DNA of 48,448 nucleotides from assembly GCA_000697055.1 (NCBI GenBank), contig JNDT01001780.1, positions 1-48,448 on the forward strand, written 5' to 3'. A model generated the notes under the pieces. That model was not told the origin of the DNA. It made no database searches and was given only the letters and a program-made list of their open reading frames with translations. A program made the translations under genes and the position numbers. Within the stretch, counting starts at the first letter, position 1, and each line of letters opens with the position of its first letter. Origin of the DNA: Saksenaea vasiformis B4078 (lineage: Eukaryota; Mucoromycota; Mucoromycetes; Mucorales; Saksenaeaceae). Positions 46,830 to 48,448 of the stretch are shown one piece after another.

Positions 46830-48306
46830 TAGCAATTCCCTATAATTTCATCCTGTCAACTAGAGTATGGAAAAATGAAGCGCAGAGGACTTGAAGCGAT
46901 GCAAACGTCCAGCGATCTATTGTGCAAGATGAGTGATGCTGAGCGCGACAATACTTGCTTACCTGGTGGTGAACAATGGGCTACACCACGGCCGAGACGG
47001 TTTGGGACAGAAGTCATGTAGCTAAACGATAGACAAAAAGACATGAATAATCATGTATGTATATAGATTGACATCGTTACCAGGATGTTACTGAGAACAG
47101 AGCCAAAGAAAAATAAGGAATTCGTACATTCATTTAAGTATGGGTTATTTTGGGTGGAACCTGTCCTTATCGTAAGACGCTTCCACTGCTTCCGACGGAC
47201 ATGAGAACCATCATTGAAGCACCTCAATGCAAGAACGGGTTCCCGTTTCAATGAGACATTTTCTTTATGAAATGTGCTTGTCACAGTAGAATCCAGATCT
47301 CCTGTGGAGTCATGGAGTATCAACGTTCACAGATAAATTTGCGATCGAAGGAGAACAATTTTTACTAATAGAAGGTCTATCTGAACCTGATGTACTTTGG
47401 CCATATGAATATTATATTTGATATTTTTGATTCTTCGTGTCGTAATGCTTTCTCGAGATTCACAAGTCGAAATAATTACGGCGAAATTTCCATACCCTCC
47501 AAACAACGCTTAGCTTCATTGAAAAGGAAGCTTGTGGACTGAGTAATACTCAAATCGATTAACAGAGCAGCAGATAGCTTTCAAAGCTATCTATTTGCGT
47601 AAGTTCCCTATTTCTCTCACTTTGGCGACAGATCATACTTACGCCGTGTTCTGTCTTTTTCTCCGTATCGCGTTACATTACTCACGATTATAAAAACACT
47701 CTTTAATAGCAATTGTGAAAGATAGCGGTAAACCACGTTTTAGGCAGATATTTGCTGTTTATTCTCTCTTTAATATAGATCGGTAAGCCTGACTAATAAC
47801 TATTGCGATTGCCCCGCTCCGAATTCCTCCTCCACCTCTTTGTTTACATGTTGACACGCCCTTCGCCTCACTTCTACCTATGTTCTCCATAGACACTCGT
47901 GTTCAATGGTACTACCTCTCCCGCATAAGACTTACCTGTCTAAGACGGACGATGTATCAATTCCTTACCGATTCTTGTTGTTCGTCTTCTTGTTCCTCTT
48001 TTACCGATCTTCTTCTTAACCGTCTTGTTCTTGACCATCCTCTTCTTAACCATCCTTTTTCTACTCATCCTCTTCCTATCCGTGCTCTTCTTACCCATCC
48101 TCTTCTTACTCATCCTCTTCTTACTTACCTTATTATTCCTGTTCTTGTTCGTCCGTTCCTTTTTTTTTTCCGGGGAAGAGGGGAAATTGCAACCCATGAC
48201 AGGTTCGACGCCTTCGCTGAAGAGAAAGTAGAGTGATATCCCACCAAAACCCCTCTCCCGTTTGTGCTTGCCATTCCATCCGCCGGTATCATCCCATCGC
48301 CGTGAC
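46830..48306. other. gene-poor right flank
   Basis: Small frames at 46856-47323 on the minus strand are unrecognised. The only clear structure is the 15-bp minisatellite at 48012-48131. Confidence 0.4.
48012..48131. repeat. 15-bp minisatellite, eight units
   Basis: Eight consecutive 15-bp units with consensus CTTCTTACCCATCCT and one to six differences per unit. Because 15 is a multiple of 3, all frames stay open through the array; the minus strand reads as a pentapeptide KKRMx repeat, the plus strand as a Leu/Thr/His/Pro repeat. Whether it is translated is unknown. Confidence 0.9.
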
Positions 48307-48448
48307 ATGGAGATGCATCCGCCGATGCGTGGGTTGATCGTTTGCGAGATCAACCTACCTCCGGGATCCGACCCTCCATGGAGAGAGAGGATCATACACC
48401 AGCTGAACCAGATGGACGCATCCAGCCCTGACAGACAAATGCTGTCAG
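48307..48448 (+). CDS. partial open frame running off the right edge
   Basis: From ATG 48307 an open frame continues to the window end (47 codons) and reads in part RGLIVCEINLPPGSDPPW and QLNQMDASSPDRQMLS, a composition that looks coding. No family is recognised. The frame is also open upstream to a stop near 48231. Two perfect hairpins lie inside it: an 8-bp stem at 48332-48355 and a 7-bp stem at 48428-48448. It could be the 5' end of a gene or of a retroelement. Confidence 0.3.
   Translation, partial: MEMHPPMRGLIVCEINLPPGSDPPWRERIIHQLNQMDASSPDRQMLS

Noticed and set aside
47940..48395. 151-codon minus-strand frame with KKRM repeats
   Set aside because: Openness is explained by the 15-bp repeat, and the frame overlaps a more protein-like plus-strand frame; too uncertain to list as a gene.

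Overview
This window is eukaryotic nuclear DNA, most likely from an early-diverging filamentous fungus of the Mucoromycota (Mucorales-like). The evidence is many short GT-AG introns (about 40-100 nt, in nearly every gene), compact genes 200-1800 nt apart, A/T-rich intergenic DNA with long T or A runs, and protein sequences close to fungal/opisthokont housekeeping families. I found no rRNA, tRNA, CRISPR array or prokaryotic operon. All exon models were built by hand from splice sites, phase and family similarity; each recognised gene gives an uninterrupted reading frame after splicing.

Layout from left to right: YKT6 SNARE (+, 1.65-2.43 kb); a Ser/Tyr/Pro-rich protein of unknown function (+, 3.0-4.4 kb), which converges on the AAA ATPase CDC48/p97 (-, 4.6-7.5 kb); an Mpv17/PMP22 membrane protein (-, 7.9-8.6 kb); a BMT6-like 25S rRNA methyltransferase (-, 9.6-10.7 kb); an Fpg/MutM-type DNA glycosylase (+, 11.4-12.7 kb); a membrane-anchored short-chain dehydrogenase (+, 12.9-13.9 kb); a bHLH transcription factor (+, 15.5-16.4 kb); a small GPI-type surface protein (+, 16.6-17.1 kb); a Sec7-PH Arf exchange factor (-, 18.5-21.8 kb); a bromodomain/protein-kinase fusion (+, 23.5-27.4 kb); a SNAPC4-like Myb protein (+, 29.3-31.4 kb); a CaaX-tailed protein of unknown function (-, 32.2-33.4 kb), divergent from deoxyhypusine hydroxylase (+, 33.7-35.0 kb); a rhomboid-like/glycosyltransferase fusion (-, 35.7-38.0 kb); a CDKN3-type phosphatase (+, 41.9-43.1 kb); and an L-type lectin cargo receptor (-, 43.6-45.0 kb). 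From 45.3 kb to the right edge the DNA is gene-poor, with nested inverted-repeat elements, a 15-bp minisatellite and a partial open frame at the boundary.

The genes are not a pathway cluster. Several act in the secretory/endomembrane system (YKT6, CDC48, Arf-GEF, L-type lectin, the rhomboid-like fusion), but this looks like ordinary eukaryotic gene order.

The two most unusual loci are predicted domain fusions. The first is a 1167-residue protein joining a bromodomain to a C-terminal kinase domain, with the usual acetyl-lysine-anchoring Asn replaced by His and the usual beta-3 Lys replaced by Gln. The second is a 724-residue membrane protein joining a UBAC2/Dsc2-type rhomboid-like core to a lumenal-type glycosyltransferase domain carrying an EDD motif; one exon crosses that domain boundary.
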